From Anthonomus grandis grandis (Eukaryota > Arthropoda > Insecta > Coleoptera > Curculionidae), in assembly GCF_022605725.1 (NCBI RefSeq), contig NC_065547.1, positions 11,077,167 through 11,141,166 of the forward strand: 64,000 nucleotides of DNA, given 5' to 3'. The notes beneath the pieces were generated by a model. It saw only the letters and a list, made by a program, of their open reading frames with translations. It had not been told where the DNA came from and ran no database searches. Made by a program: the position numbers and the translations under genes. Positions 55,901-64,000 of the stretch are shown piece after piece (positions within the stretch are counted from its first letter, which is position 1; each line of letters opens with the position of its first letter).

Positions 55901-58900
55901 TATTATTATTATTATTGTAATTATTGTAATTACTTGTAATTACTTTATATAACCATAAGAAGAGAAGAAAATACAAATTGTTTTAAAAAACTACAAAAAC
56001 AAATAGGAAATCCAACATACTCTATACCCGTCTCAAATCAATACAACAACAGAAAGAGTATCTAGAACTTTTAACATACCTGTAACAAAACCTTTAATAA
56101 AAAATCGATCAGTGCTCCAAAGTCTGACATATGACAATATAATATTTAAATATTTAAGTATTTTGCCTATTACTGAGACGAGTTTCACCAAAATAAACAA
56201 CTCTGGATAGTCCATAGTGTTATGAATTAATTTGAATAGCATAATATGATCGAATACATTTTCTACAGACCTGTAAACTGCAAGCATTAAACCTTTGAAG
56301 AATTTTACAAATTTTCTTTGTACTTGTTCTAAGCTATTAATGTCTATATTACTCGATGATCAAACCACTACAGCATATTAAAATTTTGAGCGTACATAGC
56401 AATAAAATAATTCAGACTTGCCAAGTAATGACTCTGATCCTCGGGTGGAATCAATCACATGCCTGGATACAAAATGATATATCTCAGAAACTATTTATCC
56501 CAAATCTGTAACTTTTAAATTATTATTTTTTATAATTATGACTATTGATTCAGAGACATTGACTTTGCACTAAAGAATTTATGAGTTAGGAAAGAAATTA
56601 TTAAGGGAAACAAATCGGTTTCAAAGTACGCTCAAAAGATGCATTAAAGACAAACTGTTTAGGTCCAGAATACAGTTTGAAGTCTCATGTACATTCTGGA
56701 GTCTCATGCCGACAGAATGATAAATAAAACGTCAGAAATCTTGCAATTGCTGACATCATCTTACTGATTTTTTCAGGGTAACTAAAGAAAAACTGATTAA
56801 TCTCAGACTGCGCTTTTAGACTATGCACGAGAGGTGTAATAAAGAGTAATTACTCAAACTATGCTCTGAATATGCACTGAAGAGAAACTGTTCAGTCTCA
56901 GACATCACTCTGAACTCTTATGCCGACAGGAGGGTGCTAAAACATCAGAAACTGCGACTACCATATGATAAATCAAAACCGTTTGTTTTAAGGTCTAAAA
57001 ATATAAGGGCACTTACCAGTTTCTAAGAAAATTTTCTGGATAACCAAAATCTGATAAATGTTCCTCGCAACCCTTTTATTACCCTCTAAAGCATTAGATG
57101 CTTCCACCATGACCTTCTAAGTTCGATTTTTGATGGCTTATTATATTATTCGACTTATTCGATCTTTAATAGCTCTGAACCTTTAAACGACTTGCCTCAA
57201 TAAAATGTGAAATATCTCAGAACCTATTCATCCCAGATCAATAAAATAAACTTCAAAATATTCATAATTCAATCAATTAACAAACTTTATTCTTGACTGA
57301 GAAAGCCAAAGTCAAGATTTTATGAACTGGGAATAAAATAGTTCATATTTAGTAAGTAATGGCTCAAAGCCTTGGGACGACTTGCCTGGATAAAAAGTAA
57401 AATATCTCGAAAACTATTTATCCCAGATCCACAAATTAAAGTTGGAACTATTCAGAATTAAATCCTTTAAAAATCCTTAAAAAAATTATTATCGACTCAT
57501 ATTGCTAGGAAAATCAAAAAAATTAAATAAAAATTAATTAAGGTCATAGTCATTAATTCAGACCTGATAACACAACTACTTTGTTAAAAGTTACGTTGAG
57601 TACAACTTTCGAAAATTTTAATTTGGAGTTTGAATTTCTTTTTGACATTTTTAATTAAAAATGTATGTTCCTATTTTCGGTTTTTGGGGTACAGGTTCCT
57701 AATTCTTTGAAGACAAAAATTCATATGAGAACTGTCATCATATGGATGCCATTTTCTATAAGATAATATTTAGGGTGTCCCAACTAAAATTCAAAAGTTG
57801 CAGTCGTTTCCAGCAAAACCGGAAGAAACCTCCTTGACTAAATAAATTTGTATTTAGGTTTTTAAGGTTTAATCCTAAGAACCAAAAATTTGAATGTGTC
57901 AGATGAAACTGTCATTTGGTGTTCAGAATGTCACTTTTTATCAAACTATTTAAAATGAGGTTTCATTAAAAAATGTCTCCTTGAAAAAATCAGTTATTCC
58001 AATATGCTTAAATCTGTAATAATGTTTCTTAGGCAACAGATGCAGAACTAGAAGCAGCAGTTGAAGCTGCCCTCGAAGCTGGTTACAGACACATAGACAC
58101 AGCTTACGTTTACGAAAATGAGAAAGTAATCGGTACCGTGGTTAAGCGATGGATCGACTCTGGAAAGCTAACCAGTAAATCGAATCTGAATCAATAAATT
58201 AATCAATTTTAAATATCGCATTTTCCAGGGGATGATTTGTTTTTGGTTACCAAAGTGCCCCCGGGGGGTAACAGACCCGAAGGCGTCTCCAAATACATTA
58301 AGAAATCCCTGGAGTTCCTACAGGTGGATTATGTGGACTTGTACCTGGTGCATGTGCCTTTTGGTTTTAAAGATGTCGAAGACAACTTGCATCCTTTTAA
58401 GGAAGATGGGACTATCGATATGGATGTGAATACCGATCACATTGCCATATGGAAGGTTTGTTTAACTATATATCACAATATGTGCTTTAAAACCCTTTTT
58501 TTAGGCAATGGAGGAGCAGGTGGATAAAGGCCTTGCAAAATCCATAGGCATATCGAACTTCAACCGCGCCCAAGTGTCAAGAATCTTAAAAAACGCGAGG
58601 ATCCGCCCCTCTTCCCTCCAAATCGAGCTACACGCCTATCATCAGCAAAATGAGCTGGTCGATTTTTGCAAGAAAAACGACATAGTAGTCACCGCTTATT
58701 CCCCGCTAGGAAATCCCGGATTGGCCACTTTTTTAACTCAATTTGGCCAACAGTATGTGGTTAAAGGGGCGTTTATAGTACAATTTTATTGCAAACGGTT
58801 TTTTCAGTGTGAAGTTACCAAACATCATGGAGAACCCCATAGTGAACGAGCTGGCCAAGAAACATAATAAGACACCAGCCCAGATCTTGCTTAGGCATAT

Positions 58901-59167
58901 CGTGCAACGTGGCATCTGTGCCATACCGAAATCCACCAATCCGAAGCGGCTGAGGCAAAATATCGATATTTTTGATTTTTCCTTGGATCAGGAAGATATG
59001 GAAGCTATGAACGGGTTGGATCAGGGGGTGCGATTGTTGGATTTCTCTGTATTTAAAGGGTAAGTGACTATTCATTTTTTTACGAAACGTTTTTGATTTT
59101 ATGTGTTGTTTATTGTTCCAGAATCCAGGCGCATCCAGAATATCCCTTTCCTGAGATGAAGAAGTAA
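43690..59167 (+). CDS. Aldo-keto reductase (AKR1-like), alternative first exons
   Basis: This is an NADPH-dependent carbonyl reductase of the AKR superfamily, TIM-barrel fold. Exon 1a (43690-43821) or 1b (44363-44542) joins 58033-58174, 58229-58455, 58505-58752, 58808-59059 and 59122-59167, all in phase, for 348 or 364 residues. All four catalytic positions are readable: Asp and Tyr in HIDTAYVYENE, Lys in LVTKVPPGG, His in DLYLVHVPFG. Cofactor-side motifs follow: SIGISNFN, QIELHAYHQQ, VTAYSPLG, IPKSTNPKRL and a HPEYPFPEM end. The intron from exon 1b to exon 2 is 13.5 kb and holds the Harbinger element, copies I, J and K, and the satellite blocks. The substrate cannot be deduced. Confidence 0.9.
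44363..44542 (+). CDS. Aldo-keto reductase candidate first exon 1b
   Basis: This exon has 60 codons from ATG 44363 to GYGTWQ|GTAAGC, phase 0. The N-terminal half (MLSTRFFRGFAQKSFLVV) is basic and hydrophobic with no acidic residue, fitting a mitochondrial targeting peptide. An internal Met (MSNSKVPTIDLVTS) opens the AKR fold at VPTIDL then PMPILGYGTWQ. It is homologous in layout to exon 1a, which argues for exon duplication and alternative promoters; a tandem gene that lost its other exons is possible. Confidence 0.75.
45040..45215 (+). promoter_or_regulatory. Possible further untranslated first exon in the AKR intron
   Basis: A segment with CGATCGCCATTTTTT, a YY1-like reverse core (GCCATTTTTT), and a strong donor, CATCGAAG|GTAAGTGAC (about 45198), lies in the large intron. 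It could be a third first exon or chance. Confidence 0.25.
45660..46087. repeat. Tandem satellite-like repeat, ~185-bp unit, left block
   Basis: Two and a half units: GGCTTGGCTTGATTTCTCAGAC at 45700, GGTCCTTGCTTAATATTCAAG at 45880 and GGCTTTGCTTGATTTCTAAG at 46070 open successive units. They share AAATCGC..ATGACT, CGTTCCAAGCTTTCTTGACT, AGGGTTGGATAATA and TCTAGGGTGCCATGACT. The unit is interrupted by the Harbinger element and resumes at 48945. Confidence 0.85.
46671..47420 (-). pseudogene. Harbinger transposase (DDE_Tnp_4), N-terminally truncated
   Basis: From about 47410 the minus strand reads LATGASYRSLAFSFRLGIST and IVKQTCEAIWKV. After an in-frame TAG, the catalytic core follows: NWPYCVGSIDGKHVRI (first Asp), NYKQYFCIVLQAVADANYKF, then IEVGEYRKQSDGEIF where the expected second catalytic Asp is Glu, and RRLCRAQRCVECAFGIL (third acidic residue, Glu). 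The N-terminal helical part is missing. It lies inside the intron of the partner gene on the opposite strand. Confidence 0.85.
47452..47581. mobile_element. 130-bp MITE inside the Harbinger element
   Basis: Perfect 16-bp terminal inverted repeats (AGGGCCAGTTCTACAA and complement) are flanked by TA on both sides (47450-47451 and 47582-47583), as for Tc1/mariner-type MITEs. It lies 5' of the transposase core, where the missing N-terminal exon would be expected. Confidence 0.85.
48945..49070. repeat. Satellite-like repeat, right block after the Harbinger element
   Basis: GACTACGTGATAAAATCGCGG, CAGTTCCAAGCTGCCTTGATT and TTGAGGGTTGGATAATAAGG continue the unit cut at 46087, showing the array was intact before insertion. 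Confidence 0.85.
49075..49450 (-). mobile_element. 3' end fragment of a non-LTR retrotransposon
   Basis: Minus ORF 49227-49439 includes ELCPSYHVRHFVNKELIGAH, the 'Y.TRH..N..L' tail of several non-LTR families. The 3' UTR ends with ATATGTTTTGATTTGATTTG near 49075. Confidence 0.55.
49887..50432 (+). pseudogene. ORF1 of retrotransposon I, PHD-like zinc finger plus coiled coil
   Basis: No ATG opens the frame (the first codon is GTG), so the start is uncertain. Residues 12-66 carry Cys/His spacing of a PHD-like finger: CKTAVTC, CDHCRSVVCQSC, FYCKEF, where the last expected Cys is Phe. A heptad-type coiled coil follows (LLRLIDRVGVLERDVGVLKT). It ends at a stop after EDPTFSQ. A PHD-like ORF1 is known in CR1-group elements and suggests nucleic-acid or chromatin binding. 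Confidence 0.7.
50489..52365 (+). pseudogene. Endonuclease-RT ORF2 of retrotransposon I
   Basis: The frame opens in the endonuclease C-terminus (DLIFASFTISV, YHPSLSFEF), then the linker (RRFPPWFSGDI, SEFWSFIRSKR), fingers (IENYRPISILCNFSKLFE, DQHGFVSGRSCTTN), and palm A (VIYTDFQKAFDQI), where the frame shifts by one near 51700. The second piece has GVPQGSNMGLLLFNIFANDL, catalytic AYADDLKLF, and the connection VTFDQKFFFIPHIED. Apart from this one shift and the lost endonuclease N-terminus the sequence is open. Confidence 0.85.
52679..52938. mobile_element. 260-bp TTAA-flanked insertion in retrotransposon I
   Basis: Comparison with copy G shows the frame FMCQ.F...CDI.H.NLALILSHL is broken in I by 260 bp lying between two TTAA sites (52675-52678 and 52939-52942). 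The insert contains AACACGTTGAACGCCACGTG. TTAA duplication suggests a piggyBac-type non-autonomous element, but clear terminal repeats are not visible. Confidence 0.5.
53307..53333. repeat. (ATT)n tail of retrotransposon I
   Basis: This ATT run ends the 3' UTR of I and abuts element J in the opposite orientation. Confidence 0.85.
53334..55390 (-). mobile_element. Non-LTR retrotransposon J (family 4), endonuclease to RT, decayed
   Basis: Reading from 55390 down: endonuclease start LLHFNIRSIQNNFEAQI, DNADVIVMSETF, then FVRDFNVNI (GDFN degraded to RDFN) and SSTIIDH. The linker is RKRKSWVSQGILNSINHRD (54296-54715). RT fingers and palm follow in broken frames, with MPQGTVLGPILFLAYINEI and the catalytic SYADDTALLF (53655-53879). 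The end is IIIAKNLKWNEHAVF and RYGIVVWGG near 53345. An (ATTTT)n expansion near 53530 sits inside the coding part. The domain order is complete but several frameshifts kill it. Confidence 0.82.
55420..55800. repeat. Second block of the ~185-bp satellite-like repeat
   Basis: Units with GTCAAAGAGGCTTGGCTTGA, GAGGGTTGGATAATAATAG and TCTAGAGTGCCATGAC repeat the array of 45660-46087, about 6.5 kb away. The first unit here has an internal deletion. Between units lies a 17-bp hairpin (55626-55664). Confidence 0.82.
55626..55664. repeat. Perfect 17-bp inverted repeat (hairpin) inside the satellite unit
   Basis: Arms TTATGAGTCATCGGTGA and TCACCGATGACTCATAA surround a 5-nt TTTTA loop. One arm corresponds to the normal repeat unit (CAATGACTCAT); the other looks like an inverted duplication of it. 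Confidence 0.85.
55815..55923. repeat. (ATT)n microsatellite, about 105 bp
   Basis: This is a nearly perfect ATT run with one ACT interruption near 55898, next to the satellite block and short retroelement remnant K. It is the longest simple repeat in the window. Confidence 0.9.
55990..56440 (-). mobile_element. Reverse transcriptase C-terminal fragment K (family 2)
   Basis: The minus strand reads VRSKF.YAVVV.SSSNIDI and NSLEQVQRKFVKFF, then HIMLFKLIHNTMDYPELF (compare FLFNLLNHKIDCPSLL of copy I) and a degenerate end. Decayed and truncated. Confidence 0.65.
56445..57480. repeat. Diverged tandem repeats with ~185-bp spacing
   Basis: The core CTTGCCTGGATAAAA..., AATATCTC(A/G)GAAACTATTTATCCCA then GATC recurs at about 56460, 57188 and 57376. 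Two related copies of a CTCATGCCGACAG... / ACATCAGAAA block lie at about 56700 and 56920. Spacing of the last two is 188 bp and of the first two near four times that. The sequence differs from the other satellite. Confidence 0.6.
57481..58032. other. Intron sequence before AKR exon 2, nothing recognised
   Basis: AT-rich sequence without ORFs or element ends. A TTTCTTAG acceptor at 58025-58032 closes the intron. Confidence 0.4.
58033..58174 (+). CDS. AKR exon 2, catalytic Asp/Tyr
   Basis: This exon has 47 codons plus one base, beginning ATDAELEAAVEAALEAGYRH and holding the IDTAYVYENE motif (catalytic Asp and Tyr). The donor is GTAAAT at 58175. Confidence 0.9.
58229..58455 (+). CDS. AKR exon 3, catalytic Lys and His
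   Basis: This exon follows a 54-bp intron (TTTTCCAG). It encodes RDDLFLVTKVPPGGNRPEG, YIKKSLEFLQVDYVDLYLVH and the loop to HIAIWK; Lys and His complete the catalytic tetrad. It is in phase 0 at a GTTTGT donor. Confidence 0.9.
58505..58752 (+). CDS. AKR exon 4
   Basis: 248 nt: AMEEQVDKGLAKSIGISNFN, then QIELHAYHQQNELVDFC and VVTAYSPLGNPG. It leaves two bases before a GTATGT donor, which the next exon completes to a His codon. Confidence 0.88.
58808..59059 (+). CDS. AKR exon 5, cofactor-binding C-terminal part
   Basis: 252 nt from a TTTTTTCAG acceptor: MENPIVNELAKKHNKTPAQI, LLRHIVQRGICAIPKSTNPK (NADP(H) 2'-phosphate region), then DFSLDQEDMEAMNGLDQG. It ends on a GTAAGT donor. Confidence 0.9.
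59122..59167 (+). CDS. AKR terminal exon
   Basis: This exon has fifteen codons including TAA, after TTGTTCCAG: IQAHPEYPFPEMKK, the classical HPEYPF tail of AKR1 enzymes. It was too short to be detected as an ORF. Confidence 0.88.
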
Positions 59168-59286
59168 TGCGGTTATTGCAATATACTTATAATATTATTA
59201 TCACCCTTGCCGTTTAAAGTTGGAACCACTATTTACAGTTGCTGATCTAGAAGTTCAGGGGGATTTCCCGTAAATCCCCCCCGCTG

Positions 59287-59469
59287 CTATTTAGTACAAT
59301 AAATATATATGCTGTTATAATCGTTAATAAATAGTTTAATAAGGTTCACAAATGTGTCTTTCTTGTTAGCACCGTTACAGTGAATTGTAACAATACTCAA
59401 CTCTTTAAAATCTTTTGTATTTAACTGTTTAAACTTTTTGCCTCCCGGTATTTCACTAATCGCAGCCAT
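59287..59469 (-). CDS. Possible 60-residue small protein with YY1-type start
   Basis: The minus frame MAAISEIPGGKKFKQLN..., continuing FKELSIVTIHCNGAN and KLFINDYNSIYIYC, starts in a CCAAGATGGCTGCG context identical in style to housekeeping starts. There is no recognised family. It may be the first exon of a gene, a small protein, or a transposon relic. It lies tail-to-tail with the AKR 3' end. Confidence 0.3.
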   Translation of the reverse strand: MAAISEIPGGKKFKQLNTKDFKELSIVTIHCNGANKKDTFVNLIKLFINDYNSIYIYCTK

Positions 59470-59518
59470 CTTGGATATTGCTGTACATTGCTGATGACAG
59501 TGTTGACGCTGTAGCCAT

Positions 59519-62500
59519 TTTTTTTTATGTTAAACACAAGCAGAAGAGGAAAGTCCTATGTCACTCTTGGAGTGGTGCTTGCGCGAAGATATTTGTGGGC
59601 ATTTATCTTGAATCGCTGTAAGTTGTATGCGTCGGGAAATATGTGAGGTGGAAGCCCGTTCCACAAAGAAGATGTTCTCCAGATGAATGAGTCCCGATAC
59701 AGCGACGTCCTTGGGGTAGGCAGGTGGACTCGATGTTGATGAGCCGCAACTGTTAGACGTTTCCTTCTTGCCGGAACAGCCCTGGGTGGAATCGGGCCTG
59801 CCAGCTCAGAGGAGCACTTACCGTGATAATAACGGTAGAATAAACAGAGATCAGCCACCTTTCTTCTGTGCTCCAGACTATCCAGACTCCTTGTCAGTTC
59901 TGGTGTGTCGATAAGACGAATAGCTCTCTTCTGTATAGAATCCAGCAGGTTTAAACTATGCTTGGGTGCAGAGCTCCAGACATGCGAGCAATACTCGAGG
60001 AAAGGGCGTATTTGAGCCTTATAAAGAGTCAGCAGCTGTTCTGGTGTATACAGTTTTTTCGTTTTGAAAAGCACTTCGAGTTTTTTGGAAGCCGCTCTGG
60101 CGACCTCGGCAACGTGGTCATGCCAGGACACACTGTTGGTGACCACGACTCCTAGAAGATGTAAAGATGATTTCATTGGCAATGTTTTCCCTGCCATAAC
60201 CAGATCCGGGCCACCAAGGTTAGTCTTCATCGTAAATACTGCAGCCTGCGTTTTTTTTAGCGTTAAAATTGACCAGATTGTTACCGCCCCACTCCAAGAT
60301 TGCTCTAATATCGTTGTTGGTTGAAGCTACTTGTTGCTGCCTAAGATTCTGAGAACTTGCGGCTGTCGTTGGTTTGGCGGACTTAAATGTGGAAATAAGT
60401 GTGCTATCGTCCGCAAAGCTGTAGATTGGATTGACAGTGGTTCCTAGGAAATCGTTGATATATATCAAGAAAAGGGTGGGGGATAGAATGCATCCTTGAA
60501 GGACTCCAGCGTTAATGTTAAATTTGTTGGAAAGGTATCCGTCGACGGCTACTTGGATTGTTCGTTGTTCAAGAAAACTTTTGATCCAATTCAATAATGT
60601 GTTTTCTATGCCGATTGAGGAGAGCTTGGTTAGTAGTCCCTCATGCCACACTCTGTGAAATGCCTTGGAAATGTCAAGAGCGACTGAGCGGGACTCGCCG
60701 TGCTTCTCCATGGCCTCCGTCCACAAGTGTGTGACGTAAGCCAGAAGATCGCCGGTGGATCTAAGCTTTCGAAAGCCGTATTGATGATCGCTGATTAGTC
60801 CAGATGATTCCAGATATCTTAACAGTTGTTGGTTGACTGCTTTCTCCATAATCTTCGATATTACTGGAACTAGTGCAATCGGGCGGTAATTGGAGGGCAT
60901 CGTCTTCTTACCCTTTTTGGGTACAGCTTGCACTCGAGCAGTTTCCCAGCTTGTTGGAAATTGGTCCTGCTTATACGATGCCGTGAACAGTCTACATAAG
61001 GGAGGAGTCAATTCGTCTGCACAACGTTTTAGTATTAGGGCTGGAATTCCATCGGGTCCAGAAGCTTTGTTGGTGTCTACGCTTTTAAGAATTTTATTTA
61101 TAATTCGTTGGGGAAACGAAATTTCTCCCATCGATGAATTCACCCTTGGCAAATATGGCGGTGTTTTGCCTTGCGAGTGCAGACTAGAATTGGACGCGAA
61201 GACTTTACTCAGTGGCTAAGTCGGCCTTAGCAAATCCTTGACTAACGGCTTTCGATACCGACCAGAAAGATCTTGTTCCATTTGGACAGTTTAGCAGTTT
61301 GTTTTTGATCCTGTTGTTGTGACTCTCTTTGCATTCATCAATAATTCGCTTGCAGCTATTTCTGGAGGCTAAAAAGTTCCTCCGATTTTCGATGGAAGGA
61401 TGTTGACGCCATTTGCGGTATGCTGCGTTTTTAGTGTTTACTGCCTTTTTGCAATTCAGGTTGAACCATTGCTTGTTGTTTGATCCGCATTTAGTAGAAA
61501 AAGGGATATAAGCTTTCATTCCTGCCAAGATCGTCTCTGTAATTTGGTTTGCACATTCTGAGATGTTATTGGTTCTGAAGCAGACTGAGAAGGGAATGAG
61601 CGATAAAATTCCCGAAGATGGTTCCACTCTGCTGATTTATAGTGCCATACCTTCCGCGGCATCGGAGGATCCTGCGTTTTAACCTCCAACTGGAAATTGA
61701 CTGTTATCAATTTGTGGTCCGATGTTCCTAGGGGGGCATGTACTGATACAGTGTACGAGTCAAGGTCTGAAGCCAAGACCAGATCTAGGAGACTCGCGAA
61801 CTCGCCGTCTCGATCGGGGTCCGGGGATTCTGGTAGGTTCCACCACAAGTTGCGTAAGCCTGCATATGGTGGCAAATAGCTCAGCTTCTCGTCCTTCATC
61901 GTCGTTCTTGTTGCAGAAGCGCAGCCAGTTGATATTGTGAACGTTAAAATCACCCATGACGATGATTTCTGCGCTTGGGTGGTCAATTTGCAGATGGTTA
62001 ATGCAATCAACCAGGTTCAAAAAGAGCCGTCTATATTGGGTGTCGCTTGGTGGTCTGTAGATACAGCAGATAAATTTCGTGGTACCACTGGCTATTATTT
62101 TGAACCACATGACGTCGAAGTCCGCAGGTTCAAGCGTTTCCTCCTGCTGGCAACTCAAATCGTTCTTGACAAATACTGCCAATCCAAAGTTTAGTCGAAA
62201 TCGGTGTAGTCGAAATCGTGTGTAGATCGTATCCAGGATAAATGAGGTGAACATTTGTTGTTGAAGGTTTCACCTTTGTTTCTGCCAATGCCAGAATGTG
62301 AGGCTTATTTGATTGCAGGTGTTGGTGTACTGCATTAATATTGGTGTTTAGGCCTCTGATGTTGCAGAAATTGATTTTTAGGCTTTTAGATCCGCCTGGT
62401 AGACCCCCCCGACCAGCCTCCGCCCGGAGATCCGAATGGGAGGCGAGTTTACCTCCGGAAAGTTTTGGTCGTGAGTATTCTTCTTCTCCATTTTCCCTTT

Positions 62501-62600
62501 GGAAACCGGACACATCGACATGGCGGCAAAACGTGAGTTCCATGGAACCACTTCACGCTGCCTAAGTCCTATGTGGTGGTATTGAACCGGGCGATGCAAG
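59519..62600 (-). mobile_element. Non-LTR retrotransposon M (family 5), endonuclease and RT nearly complete
   Basis: A long copy with an A-rich 3' end (about 59519-59530). Endonuclease pieces at 62130-62543, 61760-62254 and 61516-62010 carry INFCNIRGLN, ALAETK, FICCIYRPPS, IVMGDFNVH and TSDHKLI in successive frames. The linker (61205-61627) has KQWFNLNCKKAVNTKNAAYR. The RT (60220-61152) has SNYRPIALVPVISKIMEK, YGFRKLRSTGDLL, VALDISKAFHRVWH, AGVLQGCILSPTLF with Leu in place of Pro, and catalytic SFADDSTL. The C-terminal piece at 59556-60230 reads LRPFLEYCSHVWSS-like with RRKVADLCLFYRYYHGK. GC content is higher than the other families. Several frameshifts make it inactive. Confidence 0.9.
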
Positions 62601-62614
62601 TGGACAACATCTAC

Positions 62615-62671
62615 CACCAAAATGGCGACTGAATGGAAGGGCGTGGCTTATACAGTGCGAGTCTGTAAATT
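62615..62671 (+). promoter_or_regulatory. YY1-like ATG context with short frame
   Basis: CCACCAAAATGGCGACTG opens an 18-codon frame, MATEWKGVAYTVRVCKLE, with a GGGCGTGGC box inside. It repeats the block at 33466-33500. It may be the initial end of a repeat or a TSS region; before insertion of M it would have faced the minus start at 59469. Confidence 0.3.
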
Positions 62672-62774
62672 AGAATAAATTCGATAATAAATAAATGGAA
62701 GCGTGTTCGGAAAAACGCTCGGACACGTCAATTGAGATTGTTAGTTGCGCTTTTTTACAATAAAAGTTTTTATA

Positions 62775-63700
62775 CAGGGTGTTCCATGTAGGCGGGTCTA
62801 ATACCAACTTTCTTATTTTAAATGTTAATTTAGCACCCTATATGTTATTATATTTTTGTATTCTGCACAAAATTCCAAACATTCCCACACATGTCATACC
62901 TTTATTCACCTGTTTTTAAGTTTTGATTTTTTATTTTAAAAATGTTTTAAATTCAAAAAATATGGGTTTCAGTAAACAGTTTTCTTTTCGTAATGTATTT
63001 TATAAATGTTCTATAAGAATGTGACATTTTTATAATTTTGACATTGCTACAAGACGTGCCTTTACTCTCGGATAATCAGATTAAAATTTGTTTACGAAAT
63101 GGGCTATTTAGGTGAAAAGCATAAGATTGAAATCTTAATGATGATTGGGTACGGAGATAGAACAAGAAACCAAAATAAAGTTTTGCATTTATTCAGACAG
63201 AAGTACCCTGACTTACCACCCATATCTCAAAGTACTATAAGCAAGATTGAAAAACAGTTTCGGGAAAATGGTCACGTAAGAACAATAACTAGTTCTCGTC
63301 GATCTGCGCTTTATGAACAAACCAAAAATGTGTTATAGCCATTGAAGGAAATCCTAATATTCCCACTAAGCAGGTAGCGCGCGAATTGCAAGTGAGCCAG
63401 TCTTCAGTAGTAAGGGTTCTTGAAGCAGAAAAATTACATCCCTATAAACTAACAATTCTCCAGAAACTCAATGAGGAGGATGCAGATAGAAGAATTGAAT
63501 TTTGTGAACAATTTATGGAATTAATGCAGAATTATTACAGATTACAGACTTATTCTTATTACTTCTTATTACAGACAACATTCTCTTTATGAGTTACTTA
63601 TTATATTGGGTATTACGTCACTTATAGCAAAAATCAATTTAGAAATTTTTATCTCACACGCTCAACAATTGAAAAGAAGAAGAAAATAGACTTATTCACG
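62775..63700 (+). mobile_element. IS630/Tc1/mariner-type element 3, 5' end and partial transposase
   Basis: The left end CAGGGTGTTCCATGTAGGCG begins at 62775 after TATA. The transposase N-terminus (63099-63338) reads EKHKIEILMMIGYGDR then FRQKYPDLPPISQST, the helix-turn-helix region; a frameshift continues at 63344-63530 with NPNIPTKQVARELQVSQSSV and RRIEFCEQF. The catalytic DDE core is deleted and no right end appears before the window closes. Confidence 0.75.
63099..63530 (+). pseudogene. Transposase N-terminal relic of mariner-like element 3
   Basis: This holds two helix-turn-helix segments of a Tc1/mariner-type transposase, frameshifted once near 63338. It opens MGYLGEKHKIEILMMIGYGD, paralogous to MPKINEKVEMVLIYGESERN of element 2. 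The sequence stops at FMELMQN before any catalytic residue. Confidence 0.75.
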
Positions 63701-64000
63701 TATTTAAAAGAAATATGAACTTAAATCTGTAACGATACCGTTCGATATACTTAATTTAATTTAAGTTCAATAAGTTTTAAATACAATAATTTACTTGAGG
63801 TATAATAGATTTTTTATATACCTAGGAGCTGAGGTTCAATCTATTAATCTCTGAGCTTGTTTCTTCTTTTCAATATCCTACCTAACTTTGTTATGAATAT
63901 TACAATTAAAAAACGATAAAAAACAACAAGAAGACCTACTTTTTTTTTTTTTTTTTTTTAAATACCTAATTTGAATCAACGTTTCGGTAGTTATATCTAC
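63701..64000. other. AT-rich end of window with poly(T)
   Basis: No gene or element end was recognised; a 19-bp T run ends at 63959. Confidence 0.4.

Noticed and set aside
55659..55976. Minus ORF with a long Asn run
   Set aside because: The run is just the translation of the ATT microsatellite.
61697..62565. Plus ORFs inside copy M
   Set aside because: The opposite strand holds the endonuclease motifs; GC-richer sequence makes shadows longer.
1..64000. tRNA, rRNA, CRISPR arrays and prokaryotic operons
   Set aside because: None seen: no cloverleaf with A and B boxes, no rRNA words, no spaced direct-repeat array, and gene structure is eukaryotic.

Overview
The window looks like AT-rich insect nuclear DNA, most likely from a beetle. 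Supporting points are phase-consistent GT-AG introns (some only 50-70 bp), dense non-LTR retrotransposon relics, IS630/Tc1/mariner and Harbinger DNA transposons, and a nuclear copy of mitochondrial cox1 that reads with the insect code (TGA as Trp). The species call is inference. Nothing looks bacterial.

Four host gene models can be supported. (1) A TRAPPC12 orthologue on the minus strand has six exons between 600 and 15065, in phase for 458 codons, with the 3' exons off the left edge. Its two large introns are filled with retrotransposon copies. (2) A two-exon minus gene for a 96-residue serine-rich protein of unknown function lies at 15780-16134. (3) A two-exon plus gene at 32766-33045 encodes a 74-residue protein made only of the N-terminal dynein-attachment domain of CCDC103/DNAAF19. 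(4) An aldo-keto reductase gene on the plus strand has two candidate first exons (43690 and 44363), then a 13.5-kb repeat-filled intron, then five exons (58033-59167).

The rest is mostly mobile DNA. At least five families of APE-type non-LTR elements are present, nearly all 5'-truncated and frameshifted, and several are nested. A minus copy (10691-12785) splits a plus copy (8780-13437). An old plus copy (37260-43166) is split by a minus copy of its own family (37675-39430) and by a mariner-like element (40947-42938). Three IS630/Tc1/mariner-type elements share CAGGGTG ends. A 2.85-kb Harbinger element (46088-48941) carries a MADF/BESS partner gene with the antisense transposase inside its intron; it sits in a ~185-bp tandem repeat and contains a 130-bp MITE. 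Two hammerhead-ribozyme-like motifs (32102-32143 minus, 36768-36808 plus), a foldback-like element (34345-34890) and satellite-like repeats complete the picture.

Region by region: 0.6-16 kb, TRAPPC12 and the small gene; 16.6-18.2 kb, mariner-like element 1; 18.5-31 kb, gene-poor DNA with possible promoters, retroelement N and the cox1 NUMT; 32-33 kb, hammerhead-like motif and dynein-attachment gene; 33.5-43.2 kb, retroelement graveyard; 43.7-59.2 kb, aldo-keto reductase gene with its intron load; 59.3-64 kb, a large frameshifted retroelement and a third mariner-like end. The system most worth following up is the pair of hammerhead-like motifs with the small repeats around them.
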